64,000 nt of DNA from Dyadobacter sp. 3J3 (lineage in GTDB: Bacteria > Bacteroidota > Bacteroidia > Cytophagales > Spirosomataceae): the NCBI RefSeq assembly GCF_009801115.1, contig NZ_VTOL01000003.1, positions 434,001 to 498,000 on the forward strand. The letters run 5' to 3'. Both the position numbers and the translations under genes were made by a program. Position 1 is the first letter of the stretch. Each line of letters opens with the position of its first letter. The notes below the pieces were generated by a model, which was not told the DNA's origin, did not search any database, and was given only the letters and a program-made list of their open reading frames with translations. Of this stretch, positions 52,565-61,998 are shown one piece after another.

Positions 52565-54223
52565 TTATTTCTTCAAAGCCTCTTCAACCGGATTTCCAAT
52601 ATTTCCGCTTGGAGGTAAAATGTGCAGTAATGAAGAAATCGTTGACGCTATATCGGAAACAGAGGTGCGTCTCAGCGTTTCACCTTTATTAATCCCCCAA
52701 CCATATAATACGAAAGGCACCTGCGTGTCATAATTGTAAGGTGTTCCGTGAGAAGTACCTGTTGACGAACCGTAAAACCACCCTGGCTGCGTTACAATCT
52801 GAATATCTCCGCTTCTTTTTGCGTTTACATTATTTTTGTAAAGTTCAAGCTGGTAGGTATTCAACGGCGCTCGTCCCATGTCACTCAAATTAATAACTTC
52901 CGCAATGCCGTCTACCGGAAGTAAAGCCTCACGCACTACCTCGTAAACATTGGAAATATTGATTTTTTTCTGTTTCAATAATGCATGATCCAGATACAGT
53001 TGATTATTATTGTTGCCTTTGATAAAATCTCCTTTACCAAAATTTTCTTCCAAAGCTTTCTTTACAATATCTCCCAACACTGTTCTGTTGGCAAGTCCGG
53101 CCGGAAGTTTATGCTCTTTGGCAAAACCTGGAACGTCCACAACTCCATGATCAGCTGTCAGAAAAACAGTGTAATTTCCTTTTCCCGTCCAGCTATCCAA
53201 AAATGAAAACAGCTCGGCAAATTCGCGATCCAGTTTAAGATAATCATCTTCCTGTTCAACTGAATTTGGCCCGGCCATATGCCCGATTTTATCAGGAGAA
53301 GAAAAACTTACCACAAGAAAATCAGTGTCAGTACCTTTTCCAAGTTTCTCACCTTTGATAGCTTCAATCGCCATTTCTTTGGTAATTGTATTTCCCCACG
53401 GAGTACTTGTAACGGTACCAAAAACATCACCCGCAAAACCAGCCAGTTCAAAAGGGAAAACCGGTTTTTTAGCTCCCGGAAGTTTTCCCTCCCAGACAAC
53501 ATCATCAGGCGTACTTTGTGTATATTGATCAATCGGATTTAACAACTGCCATCCCTTTTTCAAATATTCTGAAGGCATTTTTTTGGCATTATAATCCTTC
53601 GCCCACTGCGGAAGATCGTTCATGTAAAAAGTACTTGTAACCCAGTTTCCGGTATTCGAATCAAACCAGTATGACGCGTTGGCAGTATGTCCGGCTGGTA
53701 AAATAGATCCACGGTCTTTAATGGCAACACCAATTGTTTTGGAACGGAAGTTGGTAGCAATTCTTAGTTGATCCGTTACGGTACTTGTCAGTAAATTTTT
53801 AGGAGACATTTTTCCAACGCTCACGTTAGTGCTTCCTACTGTTTTTACCGTGCTGTCTTCAACACAATAAACGCCTTTTGCAGCATTCTGGTCATACCAT
53901 TCATTTCCGATAATTCCATTAATCGCCGGAATGGAACCGGTGTAAATAGACGCGTGGCCCGCCGCTGTAACGGTCAATGCGTAGCTATAATGATTGTTCC
54001 GGCAATTGAAACCTTCGTTCATAAAACGCTTCAATCCACCTTCTACATATTTGTCGTAATACCGGTACAGGTAATCGTAACGCATTTGATCAACAACAAT
54101 ACCGACAACCAATTTAGGTCGTGCAAGTGTTTTTGAACTGGAAACCATTGATTTTTTTGGTGTTTGGGCAGCAACAGAAAAAGTTGCCAACATCCCCATA
54201 ACCCAGAAGGATAATTTTCTCAC
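52565..54223 (-). CDS. Alkaline phosphatase, PafA-like, copy 1
   Basis: A 552-residue exported phosphomonoesterase of the alkaline phosphatase superfamily resembling PafA. Signal peptide MRKLSFWVMGMLATFSVAAQ; then VVGIVVDQMRYDYLYRYY (metal Asp), YALTVTAAGHASIYTGSIPAINGIIGNEWYD with the nucleophile Thr in TVTAAGH, SSPDKIGHMAG (Asp, His), LTADHGVVDVPGF (Asp-His) and TSHGTPYNYDTQVPFVLYG (His). All metal ligands are visible. It releases phosphate from organic esters in the periplasm. The adjoining gene is a close paralogue. A phosphate-starvation (Pho) box was not identified. Confidence 0.9.
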   Translation of the reverse strand: MRKLSFWVMGMLATFSVAAQTPKKSMVSSSKTLARPKLVVGIVVDQMRYDYLYRYYDKYVEGGLKRFMNEGFNCRNNHYSYALTVTAAGHASIYTGSIPAINGIIGNEWYDQNAAKGVYCVEDSTVKTVGSTNVSVGKMSPKNLLTSTVTDQLRIATNFRSKTIGVAIKDRGSILPAGHTANASYWFDSNTGNWVTSTFYMNDLPQWAKDYNAKKMPSEYLKKGWQLLNPIDQYTQSTPDDVVWEGKLPGAKKPVFPFELAGFAGDVFGTVTSTPWGNTITKEMAIEAIKGEKLGKGTDTDFLVVSFSSPDKIGHMAGPNSVEQEDDYLKLDREFAELFSFLDSWTGKGNYTVFLTADHGVVDVPGFAKEHKLPAGLANRTVLGDIVKKALEENFGKGDFIKGNNNNQLYLDHALLKQKKINISNVYEVVREALLPVDGIAEVINLSDMGRAPLNTYQLELYKNNVNAKRSGDIQIVTQPGWFYGSSTGTSHGTPYNYDTQVPFVLYGWGINKGETLRRTSVSDIASTISSLLHILPPSGNIGNPVEEALKK

Positions 54224-54353
54224 GATTCAGGATATTAATTTATTAGTGTCAATACTTATTACACAATAGACAAAGGTCAAAATCAAAACTGGAAACAATC
54301 TGGATTTTCTTCAAAAGTAAGAAACTACCCGGACGACAATAGTTGTCTGATTA

Positions 54354-56027
54354 TCAGTTTTTCTTCAAAGCTTCTTCTACGGGATTTCCAACATTTCCGC
54401 TCGGTGGTAAAATATGCAGCAAAGCAGAAATTGTTGGCGCAATATCCGCAATCGTTGTCCGGCGCAAAGTTTCACCTTTATTTACGCCCCAGCCATAAAG
54501 CAGGAAAGGAACATGCGTATCATAATTATAAGGTGTGCCATGATCTGTTCCGGTTGCGCCACCAGCAAACCAGCCTGGCTGAACAATTATCTGAAGATCT
54601 CCGCTCCTTTTCGCGTTCACATTATTTTTGAACAATTCCAGCTGATAAGTATTCAACGGAGATTTATTTATATCAGTCAAATTTAAAACATCAGCAATTC
54701 CTTCAATTGGAAGCAATGCCGTTTTGATAACCTCATGAGCTTCTGCCATTGAAATTTTCTTTTCTTTTAGCAGTTTATGATCAAGATATAACTGGTAGTT
54801 TTCACTTGCCAAAACAAAATCTCCTCTACCAAAAGCATCGGACAGCGATTTTTTGACAGCTTCCTCGACTTTTGCAGCATCCAGCAAACCAGCAGGCAAT
54901 TTATGTTCTTTCCAAAACGCAGGAACATCTGCCCCACCATGATCTGCGGTCAGGAAAACCGTATAATTTCCTTTACCAACCCAACCATCCAAGAAAGTAA
55001 GCATGTCGGCAAATTCAAGATCAAGTTTTAGATAATCGTCTTCCTGCTCAATCGATGTTGGCCCGAAAGCGTGACCGATTCTGTCGGGTGAAGAAAAACT
55101 TACGGCCAGAAAATCCGTGTCTTTTCCTTTTCCAAGATTTTCACCTTTGATAGCGGCAATCGCCATCTCTTTTGTAATGGTATTTCCCCATGGAGTTGTT
55201 GTGACCACTCCAAATGCATCACCAGCCAAACCGGCCAGTTCATAGGGAAAAACAGGTTTTGCTACTCCCGGTAATTTCCCTTCCCAGGGCTCATCGTCCG
55301 GTGTACTTTCGGTATATTGATCAACAGGCAAAAGTAAACTCCAACCCTTTTTCAAATACAGGGACGGCATTTTTTTGTCATTATAATCCTGAACCCATTT
55401 GGGAAGCTGGTTCATATAATAAGTACTGGTAACAAAATTTCCGGTTTTTGAATCAAACCAGTAAGCACCGTTTGCCGAGTGTCCTGCCGGGAGAATTGAT
55501 GCCCTGTCCTTGATTGCAATACCAATTGATTTGGAACGAAAATTAGTAGCAATCCGTAGTTGATCCGTTACTGTACTGGTCAAAAGATTTTTTGGCGACA
55601 TTTTTCCCACAGTCACATTATTGCTTCCAACTGTGGAAACGTCATGATCATCAGTACAATAAACTTTCTGACCCGTTTTAGTATCAAACCAATCATTGCC
55701 AATAATCCCGTTGATTGCCGGTAAAGAACCGCTGTAAACCGCTGAATGACCTGCCGCTGTTACCGTTAAAGCATAATGATAATGATTGTTGCGACAGTTG
55801 AAACCATCGTTAATTAGTCTTTTCAATCCCCCTTCCGAATATTTATTATAAAAACGATACAAATAATCGTAGCGCATCTGATCCACTACAATGCCTACGA
55901 CTAGTTTCGGCCGGGAAAGTGTTGTGGGTTTAGAAATATTTTTTGAAGGAATTTGTGCATAAACCAAAGAACTTAGCATGCAACCCATGACCAAAGCATG
56001 CAGAAATAACCTGGGTATATGTTTCAT
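54354..56027 (-). CDS. Alkaline phosphatase, PafA-like, copy 2
   Basis: A 557-residue paralogue of copy 1: signal peptide MKHIPRLFLHALVMGCMLSSLVYAQ, the same VVGIVVDQMRYDYLYRFY and YALTVTAAGHSAVYSGSLPAINGIIGNDWFD with the nucleophile Thr, SSPDRIGHAFG, LTADHGGADVPAF and TDHGTPYNYDTHVPFLLYG. The catalytic set is complete. It lies 130 bases upstream of copy 1 on the same strand, without a terminator in the gap, so a joint transcript is possible. The duplication suggests need for higher dosage or different substrate preference. Confidence 0.9.
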   Translation of the reverse strand: MKHIPRLFLHALVMGCMLSSLVYAQIPSKNISKPTTLSRPKLVVGIVVDQMRYDYLYRFYNKYSEGGLKRLINDGFNCRNNHYHYALTVTAAGHSAVYSGSLPAINGIIGNDWFDTKTGQKVYCTDDHDVSTVGSNNVTVGKMSPKNLLTSTVTDQLRIATNFRSKSIGIAIKDRASILPAGHSANGAYWFDSKTGNFVTSTYYMNQLPKWVQDYNDKKMPSLYLKKGWSLLLPVDQYTESTPDDEPWEGKLPGVAKPVFPYELAGLAGDAFGVVTTTPWGNTITKEMAIAAIKGENLGKGKDTDFLAVSFSSPDRIGHAFGPTSIEQEDDYLKLDLEFADMLTFLDGWVGKGNYTVFLTADHGGADVPAFWKEHKLPAGLLDAAKVEEAVKKSLSDAFGRGDFVLASENYQLYLDHKLLKEKKISMAEAHEVIKTALLPIEGIADVLNLTDINKSPLNTYQLELFKNNVNAKRSGDLQIIVQPGWFAGGATGTDHGTPYNYDTHVPFLLYGWGVNKGETLRRTTIADIAPTISALLHILPPSGNVGNPVEEALKKN

Positions 56028-56392
56028 AGGAAATCAGTTGTATAATTGTGCTCTTATAAAGTCCGAAATGGATTCTAATTTTTTTTCTAACAATAATATA
56101 TAATCCGGCTTCAAATATATACTACTTAACTATTTGTTCAGGCCAATTTTAGTTTAACAAATAATTACTTAGTCGACAAAAGCCCGGATGTTTATTCTTT
56201 ACCTTTATTAGAAAGACAAAAATAGCATTATTAACCCTATCTGGTTTTAATTTCAGGCTGGAACGCAACAATCGTTGGGGTAACTGGTGTATATCTTTAA
56301 AGAAAGTATTACGTCGTTCCATATTTTTATTAAATCTGTGGGAATTCAGCGATAAGATTCTCAGTTTTGTTACCATAATCCTAAATAATCGA
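56028..56392. other. Intergenic region, 365 bases, between divergent genes
   Basis: It carries upstream DNA for the minus-strand phosphatase and plus-strand lipoprotein genes. It is AT-rich on the left. No exact TAnnTTTG promoter, hairpin, RNA gene or convincing small gene was found. Confidence 0.45.
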
Positions 56393-56785
56393 ATGTCCGA
56401 TAAAATTAAAGTAAGTCATATTGTATTGGCTCTTGCCGTAATCGTGCTGATGGGATGCGCATCCGGAATGGGTATTTCAACCAGTAAAAAATATCCGATT
56501 GAAGTTCTTTACGACAATCAGTCGCTTGACCGTCCGTATTCAGAAATTGGGTGGGTTGAAATCAGCAGTGAAGATTCTCTGACAGCCAGACAAACCAAGG
56601 ACAGGAAAATGATGTATCGTGGGAATGATGCAGAAACCAAGGAACTTTTGGCTGCGAGACTTGTCATGAAAGCACAGAAAATCGGAGCCAGTGCGCTGAT
56701 CAATGTGCAATATAAATATTACACTTCTGTAAAAAAAGAAGGCTATATTATGAAAGGTTTGGCTGTGAGATACCGTGGCGAATAA
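56393..56785 (+). CDS. Small lipoprotein of unknown function
   Basis: A 130-residue predicted lipoprotein: VLALAVIVLMGCASG gives a lipobox with Cys at residue 22. The mature part has VLYDNQSLDRPYSEIGWVEISSED and, near the end, ASALINVQYKYYTSVKKEGYIMKGLAVRYRGE, resembling the YbjQ/DUF4156-type short lipoproteins in which a repeated strand-helix fold ends in such a beta strand. No function is known. It is 22 bases upstream of the thioesterase gene on the same strand, so the two are probably co-transcribed. Confidence 0.75.
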   Translation: MSDKIKVSHIVLALAVIVLMGCASGMGISTSKKYPIEVLYDNQSLDRPYSEIGWVEISSEDSLTARQTKDRKMMYRGNDAETKELLAARLVMKAQKIGASALINVQYKYYTSVKKEGYIMKGLAVRYRGE

Positions 56786-56807
56786 TTAAAAAGCTTAATC
56801 AAGAGAG

Positions 56808-57335
56808 ATGCTTTTCACAGGAGATTTATCAAAAATGCCCGTTGAGGCAGAGTCAAGAGTCATTGTTCGTTTTCAGGATTGTGATCCGTTAATGCACCTG
56901 AACAATTCAAAATATTTTGAATATTTTTTCAACGCCCGTGAGGATCAGGTTTCCAAACTTTATGGATTTAGCTTTGAGGCCATGTTCCGAGAATTGAAAA
57001 CGAGCTGGGTGGTATATCAGCATCAGATCGCCTATGTTCGTCCGGCGCTGATCAGTGAATGGACGCGCATAACTTCCCGCGTTATCCATTATAATGAGGA
57101 TACGATGGTTACTGAATATTTCATGACCAACGATCAGCGTACGGAATTGAAAACGATGCTGTGGACAACCTCCAAACATATCAGTATTTTAACCGGAAAA
57201 AGAGTACCGCACAATGAAGAAGTGATGGCATATCTGGCGGCTACCTGCGTCCCCAATATTGATTTCCCGAATCTCCAATTTAACGACCGGATCCATGAAA
57301 TAAAATATGCGCTTTCTCAAGGAACTAACGCATAA
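56808..57335 (+). CDS. Acyl-CoA thioesterase (4-hydroxybenzoyl-CoA thioesterase-like hot-dog fold)
   Basis: A 175-residue hot-dog-fold thioesterase. The N-terminal motif VRFQDCDPLMHLNNSKYFEYFFNAREDQV contains the catalytic Asp of FQDCDPLMHLNN, and WVVYQHQIAYVRPALISEW continues the fold. It likely hydrolyses acyl-CoA; substrate unknown. The ATG at 56808 is used, although the internal ATG at 56835 (MPVEAESRVIV) would give a shorter protein that fits the family equally well. The 3'-end overlaps the convergent tamB gene by 11 bases. Confidence 0.85.
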   Translation: MLFTGDLSKMPVEAESRVIVRFQDCDPLMHLNNSKYFEYFFNAREDQVSKLYGFSFEAMFRELKTSWVVYQHQIAYVRPALISEWTRITSRVIHYNEDTMVTEYFMTNDQRTELKTMLWTTSKHISILTGKRVPHNEEVMAYLAATCVPNIDFPNLQFNDRIHEIKYALSQGTNA

Positions 57336-60300
57336 GTTCTTTTCTGGAAATCATTTTAATATTGGTTGTATCCTTATCAACCGAATCAGTGGGAATTGGG
57401 ATTGGCAGTACATAAGGAACCTGCAATGTCGGTCTAGGCATTGTTTTGAAGCGGTTGAAACTATGTGTAAACTGCATGCTTACTCCACCTGTTGTCAAAG
57501 TATTATTCAAAAATAAAGGATTCTGAATATTTCGGTTATAAGCTTTTGCCCTGATTGAACCATTGGGTGTTAGCCAATATTCAAGCGTCCATTCCCCTAA
57601 AATACTCGTTGCATCATATTGTCCCGCTCCGGTAACGCCTGAACTTATCCTCCCGTCTCGTGTGATACGGAAACGGTCATTTAAAAAACGATAAGAGAAA
57701 CGAAGCTGAAGATTATTCAGCGCATTCTGATCCAGGGAAAGTCCGCTTACCCCCACTTCCAGTTTTTCATTCAGCGTTGAAGCCCAACGGCTGATTTGGT
57801 TTGAAACCAGTTCACTGATACTGTTTCCAACGAAATTCTGGCTGCTCGCCGCATTCACTTCCGGCAAAAGCTGATTGACAACCAGCAAACTACTCACCTG
57901 CCGACTGAGCTCCTGCTCATCCGATTTCAGTTTCGTTTGAAAAGCTTCCAATTGTCCACGCAAAACACTTAAAGAAGGATTATCAAGTATTTGCAGATCA
58001 TATTTTATAAGCGGCGACATCAGTCTGTCCGATAAAGAAATAGAAACTTCCACCGGGTACCTTCGTGATAATGCTGTCGCAATTGCTTCGTTACCGGATA
58101 CATTGCTTGATGAGGTATTGGGTAATACTCCGGCCAGCGAAACAAGCTGCGTATAACCTGCTTTTACATCCAGCTGAGCACCGTAAGGATCTCCCGACCA
58201 AACAATCCGGCTTCCTTTTTTTATTGTAAACTTCTTGTTGATAACGTTTTGTAAAGTGAAATTATAATCTCCTTTATCAATTTCATAAGTTCCGACCATC
58301 GTAAAATCACCTTTTGTATCAATATTTAAATTGAGACGGCCGTTTCCATTCGCGCGGATAATATCACCGGTTTGTCTGTCAAATATGATTTCGCAGGTAG
58401 CATCGGGCGTCAGATTGAAGTTAAAATTCATCTTGATTCCGCCTGCCACTTTACTCGGCTGGTTGTCTTTATCAAGCGTGGTACTATCGACTTTCGGTAT
58501 TTGGCTGACAAACTGAATATAATCCTGCGTTGCAACTTCTGTCGCGCCGTCCAGCGGAATATGAATCCGGGTTCCTTTATTACTGGTCACGTTGGCCTCG
58601 ATATTCATATTATCTATCGGGCCAAAAATGTTTACAGGCCCTGTAACATAAGCTGTTCCGTAAAACATGTCATTGTCTTTGACTCCTGTGTTCAGGATTT
58701 TGAAATTGTGCAGATCGGCATTAAAACCTAAACTGAAATATTTAAAACCGTCATGAAAAACGCCCCCGCGTAAAGAAGCTGTATTTCCATCAGGATCTGT
58801 CAGCGTAATATTGTTAACGGTAATTTCACTTTCGGTAAAATTAATTTTGTCACTAAAAGTAAAAATCGATTGCAAATAATCGAATTTCATCCGGCCTTTT
58901 TCAACCATTATCGATCCGTCCAGAACCGGCGCATTCAAAGTCCCTTTGATCAATACAGTTCCATGCGCTTTTCCACTTACATCCGAAACCAGTTCTTCTG
59001 CAAATGGCTCCAAAGCTTTGAAATCCATATCGTTAAAAATGGCTTTCAGATTTAGAGTATTTGCACTTAACTTTGGACGATAAGAGCCAACGACGCTGAA
59101 TATTCTTCGAGCGTCTTTGGTGAGTTCAGCATCAATTTGCAACTGGTTATCAAACTGGTCCCATTCTCCGGTTCCTGCAAAATTCCCAAACTCATAATTG
59201 GCATAACCCAGACTTTCAACATTAAAATTGGCATCCAAAACAACGCTGTTGTAAGCATCACGCATTTTGGCAGAACCGTCCATGATACCTGCAAGCTGCG
59301 TATTCAAAACCGGGTTTAGCGTTCCCAGTTTAAAGTTTTTTATATCAAAAAGTAAAGTCCGGTCCGGATCAGCAGATACAGTTCCGTTTACTGCCAACCG
59401 CTGCTTTCCATTGATTAACCCAAGATTACTAAAAGTTATATCCCGGCCAACAATGGAAATAAGGCTGTTTGCAGGCATATTCCATTCTTCATCCAGTAAA
59501 TTGAGCCGGGAATTCTTAAAACTGATATCAAGACCGGCCGCCAAAAATCTGATTTCTCCGGCAAGATTTGCCAGATTGGTACTTTTCACTTGCCGGATAC
59601 CGCCATCAAAATCAATGTGATCCACATCCCAGGTTCCTTCCAGTTCCAGTTTTTCGGTCGGTACCAATACGCTAATCTGTTGTTTGGTTGAAGTAACAAG
59701 CACTGAGGCAAGAACTTCTGCGCTGTTCACAAATTTAGAAGTGGTAACGTCAACTTCCGATTTTATAAATTCATTTTTCCCGTAGCGAGCCGTGTCTGCA
59801 GTTGCATTGAAAGACAAAAAGGCAGTATTGTCCATCTTGAATTTCCCTTCCGCTTTGGAACCATGGGAAACGTAAACCTCCGGACTCACAAATGCCAGGA
59901 ACTGTGCTATATTTTTTGTTTCAACTTCGTAATCAATCTCATACCGCTGCTGAATAATTTTCTTTTCTTTTTTCAAATAATACGCATTCCGATCCGATTC
60001 GTTCTCCAGAAAATAGAGTTGATATTCTTCCAAAACCTGGCTTACATCCTTCCAGGCGCGGGTTGGCACAAAATCTCCTTCTACTTTCGCCGTTAAAAAT
60101 TCACTTTCGAGATTGAGAATCCGTTTGTCAAGCCTTTGTCTGGAAGAAAACAACAAAGTATCAATAACCAGATTTCTTTCTTTTTTGGGAGTTATTAAAA
60201 ACGTGTTTAAAAGCTTGGCATCCCCTACCAGTTCGTCCACCGTATTTCCGGCCACTTTGATATCCAGCCGGGTCTGAAGCGTAATGGCATCTTTGGTAAA

Positions 60301-61926
60301 CCCCAATTGCATAAGATTTGCTTTTTCAATAACACCTTGCAGATCAAACGAATTTTTAGGTTTGGAAAGGTCAAATTCACCTTCCAGATTCACAACCAGA
60401 TTCGAATCTTTGGTGCTTACCAGCCCATTGAAATATTGATTTTGAAGATTTCCTTTCAAACCGATATTCCGGTAGTCATAATTTTTGAAACCTATTCTGG
60501 AAACCACGGCATCCATGTTTGTGGAGGCATTAGCCAAATCAAGTCCTTTTCCATGAATAGTTCCGGAAAAATCCAGACGCTGCCAGGTTTCAGGTTCATC
60601 AATAAGTTTCCCAATTTCAAAATCCGATGTCGCCACTTCTCCTGAATAGGTAGTCGTTTTTTCATCTGTTATATGAAAAACAAGATCGCCCGATGCTTTT
60701 CCAAGTTCCGAGGAAACGGAAGCCTTCACATCAAAGTCCTGAATTGTCCCTTTAAATTTTCCTTCCAAAAGTGTCACTCCAAACTTTTGCAACGTTTCAT
60801 GCGATTTCCATTCAGGATAGTACTGCACAAGATCGACGGGCAAAATTTTGGAAAGAGAAAGTTGAAGATTCATATCCGGACCATTATCCGGCAGGCCTTT
60901 AAACCCAAGATTGCCCAATAAACGGCTTCCCTGGCCAAAATGAACATCAGCATGTGATAATTCAAAATCGTCAACCTTACCGTCAAAATTTCCCGAAACG
61001 CGCCAGGTTTCCCTTAATCCATCCACATAAGTTGAGAACAAACCCAGATCAGTCGAACTGATTTTACTATCTACAAAATGCGCTCTTAAAAAAACTTTAT
61101 GATTAAAATCCCCAAGATCACCGGAACGGTTGTAATGAAAACTGATATCATTCCCGATAAAAGAATTCCCTATGTGGGCGCTTAGTTCTTTCAGCTCCAT
61201 TTTTTTCTGACAAAACAAGAACCGCGTATCCAGATCGTGCATCGTCATTCCGGTCTGTTTATCGACCGTTTTCATATTTTTTGCCAAAAATGAAATCGTA
61301 TCGCCCTGAGCAAGGAAATCTTTAAGATCCGCATTGAGTTTATTCAGCTCAAAATGTGAATAATCAAAAGTCCGGGAGCCTTTATCACGCGGTTTTCTAG
61401 GATCATCATAGCGAAAAGTGCCGTCGACGATTTTTGATTTTCCAATGGTAAAAGGTGTGTTATTTTCCGGAGCATTAGCCGGTCTTGGCGTATCGGAAGA
61501 AGTTAATTCAACAATGCGGTTAATAAATCCATCAATATTCAAATCACCGGATTTTGGTGCGACAATCAGATGGACATTGGGCTGGTATAAAGTTACTTCA
61601 TCCAGATGGACTTCATTGGCAGAGTTCTGGATGATATTCTGCATGTTCAGATTTACATCAATCCGGCCGACATCGATCATCTGTTTCTGGCTGGTATCTT
61701 TTACAGAAACACCTTCCAGAGAAACTACATCAAACCATTTAATATTAACCCGTGTTATCTCAATAGGATAACCCATTTTTTCTGAAATCCTGGCGGTAGC
61801 GGTTTGTACCAGAAATGTTTGAACCGAAGGAAACTGTACGGCGATTGTAATGATCCCAAGCGCTAAAAGCGCGAAGATCATAAGCACAACCAGTACATTG
61901 GTGATCGCCTTCAGGGTTTTTACCAT
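57325..61926 (-). CDS. tamB: Translocation and assembly module protein TamB
   Basis: A 1533-residue AsmA-like protein. One membrane helix at the N-terminus (MVKTLKAITNVLVVLMIFALLALGIITIAVQF) anchors it in the inner membrane; the rest is a long run of short beta-strands forming a groove across the periplasm, ending in the DUF490/TamB domain (GRLNLNIDTKGDFTMVGTYEIDKGDYNFTLQNVINKKFTIKKGS and SELVSNQISRWASTLNEKLEVGVSG). TamB moves lipids toward, or aids insertion of proteins into, the outer membrane, here probably with a BamA/TamA-type partner encoded elsewhere. It is divergent from tsaD, a neighbour seen in other Bacteroidota (recollection). The 3'-end overlaps the thioesterase gene by 11 bases. 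Confidence 0.92.
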   Translation of the reverse strand: MVKTLKAITNVLVVLMIFALLALGIITIAVQFPSVQTFLVQTATARISEKMGYPIEITRVNIKWFDVVSLEGVSVKDTSQKQMIDVGRIDVNLNMQNIIQNSANEVHLDEVTLYQPNVHLIVAPKSGDLNIDGFINRIVELTSSDTPRPANAPENNTPFTIGKSKIVDGTFRYDDPRKPRDKGSRTFDYSHFELNKLNADLKDFLAQGDTISFLAKNMKTVDKQTGMTMHDLDTRFLFCQKKMELKELSAHIGNSFIGNDISFHYNRSGDLGDFNHKVFLRAHFVDSKISSTDLGLFSTYVDGLRETWRVSGNFDGKVDDFELSHADVHFGQGSRLLGNLGFKGLPDNGPDMNLQLSLSKILPVDLVQYYPEWKSHETLQKFGVTLLEGKFKGTIQDFDVKASVSSELGKASGDLVFHITDEKTTTYSGEVATSDFEIGKLIDEPETWQRLDFSGTIHGKGLDLANASTNMDAVVSRIGFKNYDYRNIGLKGNLQNQYFNGLVSTKDSNLVVNLEGEFDLSKPKNSFDLQGVIEKANLMQLGFTKDAITLQTRLDIKVAGNTVDELVGDAKLLNTFLITPKKERNLVIDTLLFSSRQRLDKRILNLESEFLTAKVEGDFVPTRAWKDVSQVLEEYQLYFLENESDRNAYYLKKEKKIIQQRYEIDYEVETKNIAQFLAFVSPEVYVSHGSKAEGKFKMDNTAFLSFNATADTARYGKNEFIKSEVDVTTSKFVNSAEVLASVLVTSTKQQISVLVPTEKLELEGTWDVDHIDFDGGIRQVKSTNLANLAGEIRFLAAGLDISFKNSRLNLLDEEWNMPANSLISIVGRDITFSNLGLINGKQRLAVNGTVSADPDRTLLFDIKNFKLGTLNPVLNTQLAGIMDGSAKMRDAYNSVVLDANFNVESLGYANYEFGNFAGTGEWDQFDNQLQIDAELTKDARRIFSVVGSYRPKLSANTLNLKAIFNDMDFKALEPFAEELVSDVSGKAHGTVLIKGTLNAPVLDGSIMVEKGRMKFDYLQSIFTFSDKINFTESEITVNNITLTDPDGNTASLRGGVFHDGFKYFSLGFNADLHNFKILNTGVKDNDMFYGTAYVTGPVNIFGPIDNMNIEANVTSNKGTRIHIPLDGATEVATQDYIQFVSQIPKVDSTTLDKDNQPSKVAGGIKMNFNFNLTPDATCEIIFDRQTGDIIRANGNGRLNLNIDTKGDFTMVGTYEIDKGDYNFTLQNVINKKFTIKKGSRIVWSGDPYGAQLDVKAGYTQLVSLAGVLPNTSSSNVSGNEAIATALSRRYPVEVSISLSDRLMSPLIKYDLQILDNPSLSVLRGQLEAFQTKLKSDEQELSRQVSSLLVVNQLLPEVNAASSQNFVGNSISELVSNQISRWASTLNEKLEVGVSGLSLDQNALNNLQLRFSYRFLNDRFRITRDGRISSGVTGAGQYDATSILGEWTLEYWLTPNGSIRAKAYNRNIQNPLFLNNTLTTGGVSMQFTHSFNRFKTMPRPTLQVPYVLPIPIPTDSVDKDTTNIKMISRKELMR

Positions 61927-61971
61927 ATATAGGTTCGCAGCATATTCCTGCGTATCTTATCGTTAATTGCT

Positions 61972-61979
61972 TATTTTTG
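61972..61979 (+). promoter_or_regulatory. Candidate -7 box TATTTTTG of tsaD
   Basis: An exact TAnnTTTG match 19 bases before the tsaD start codon, in the 72-base gap between divergent genes. No TTG at the normal spacing. Confidence 0.38.
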
Positions 61980-61998
61980 CGAATATTATTCAAATTTC

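Noticed and set aside
56149..56376. Minus-strand frame of 75 codons in the 365-base gap
   Set aside because: No family, no ribosome binding site, and it lies in what must be the control region of two divergent genes. Not excluded, but not supported.
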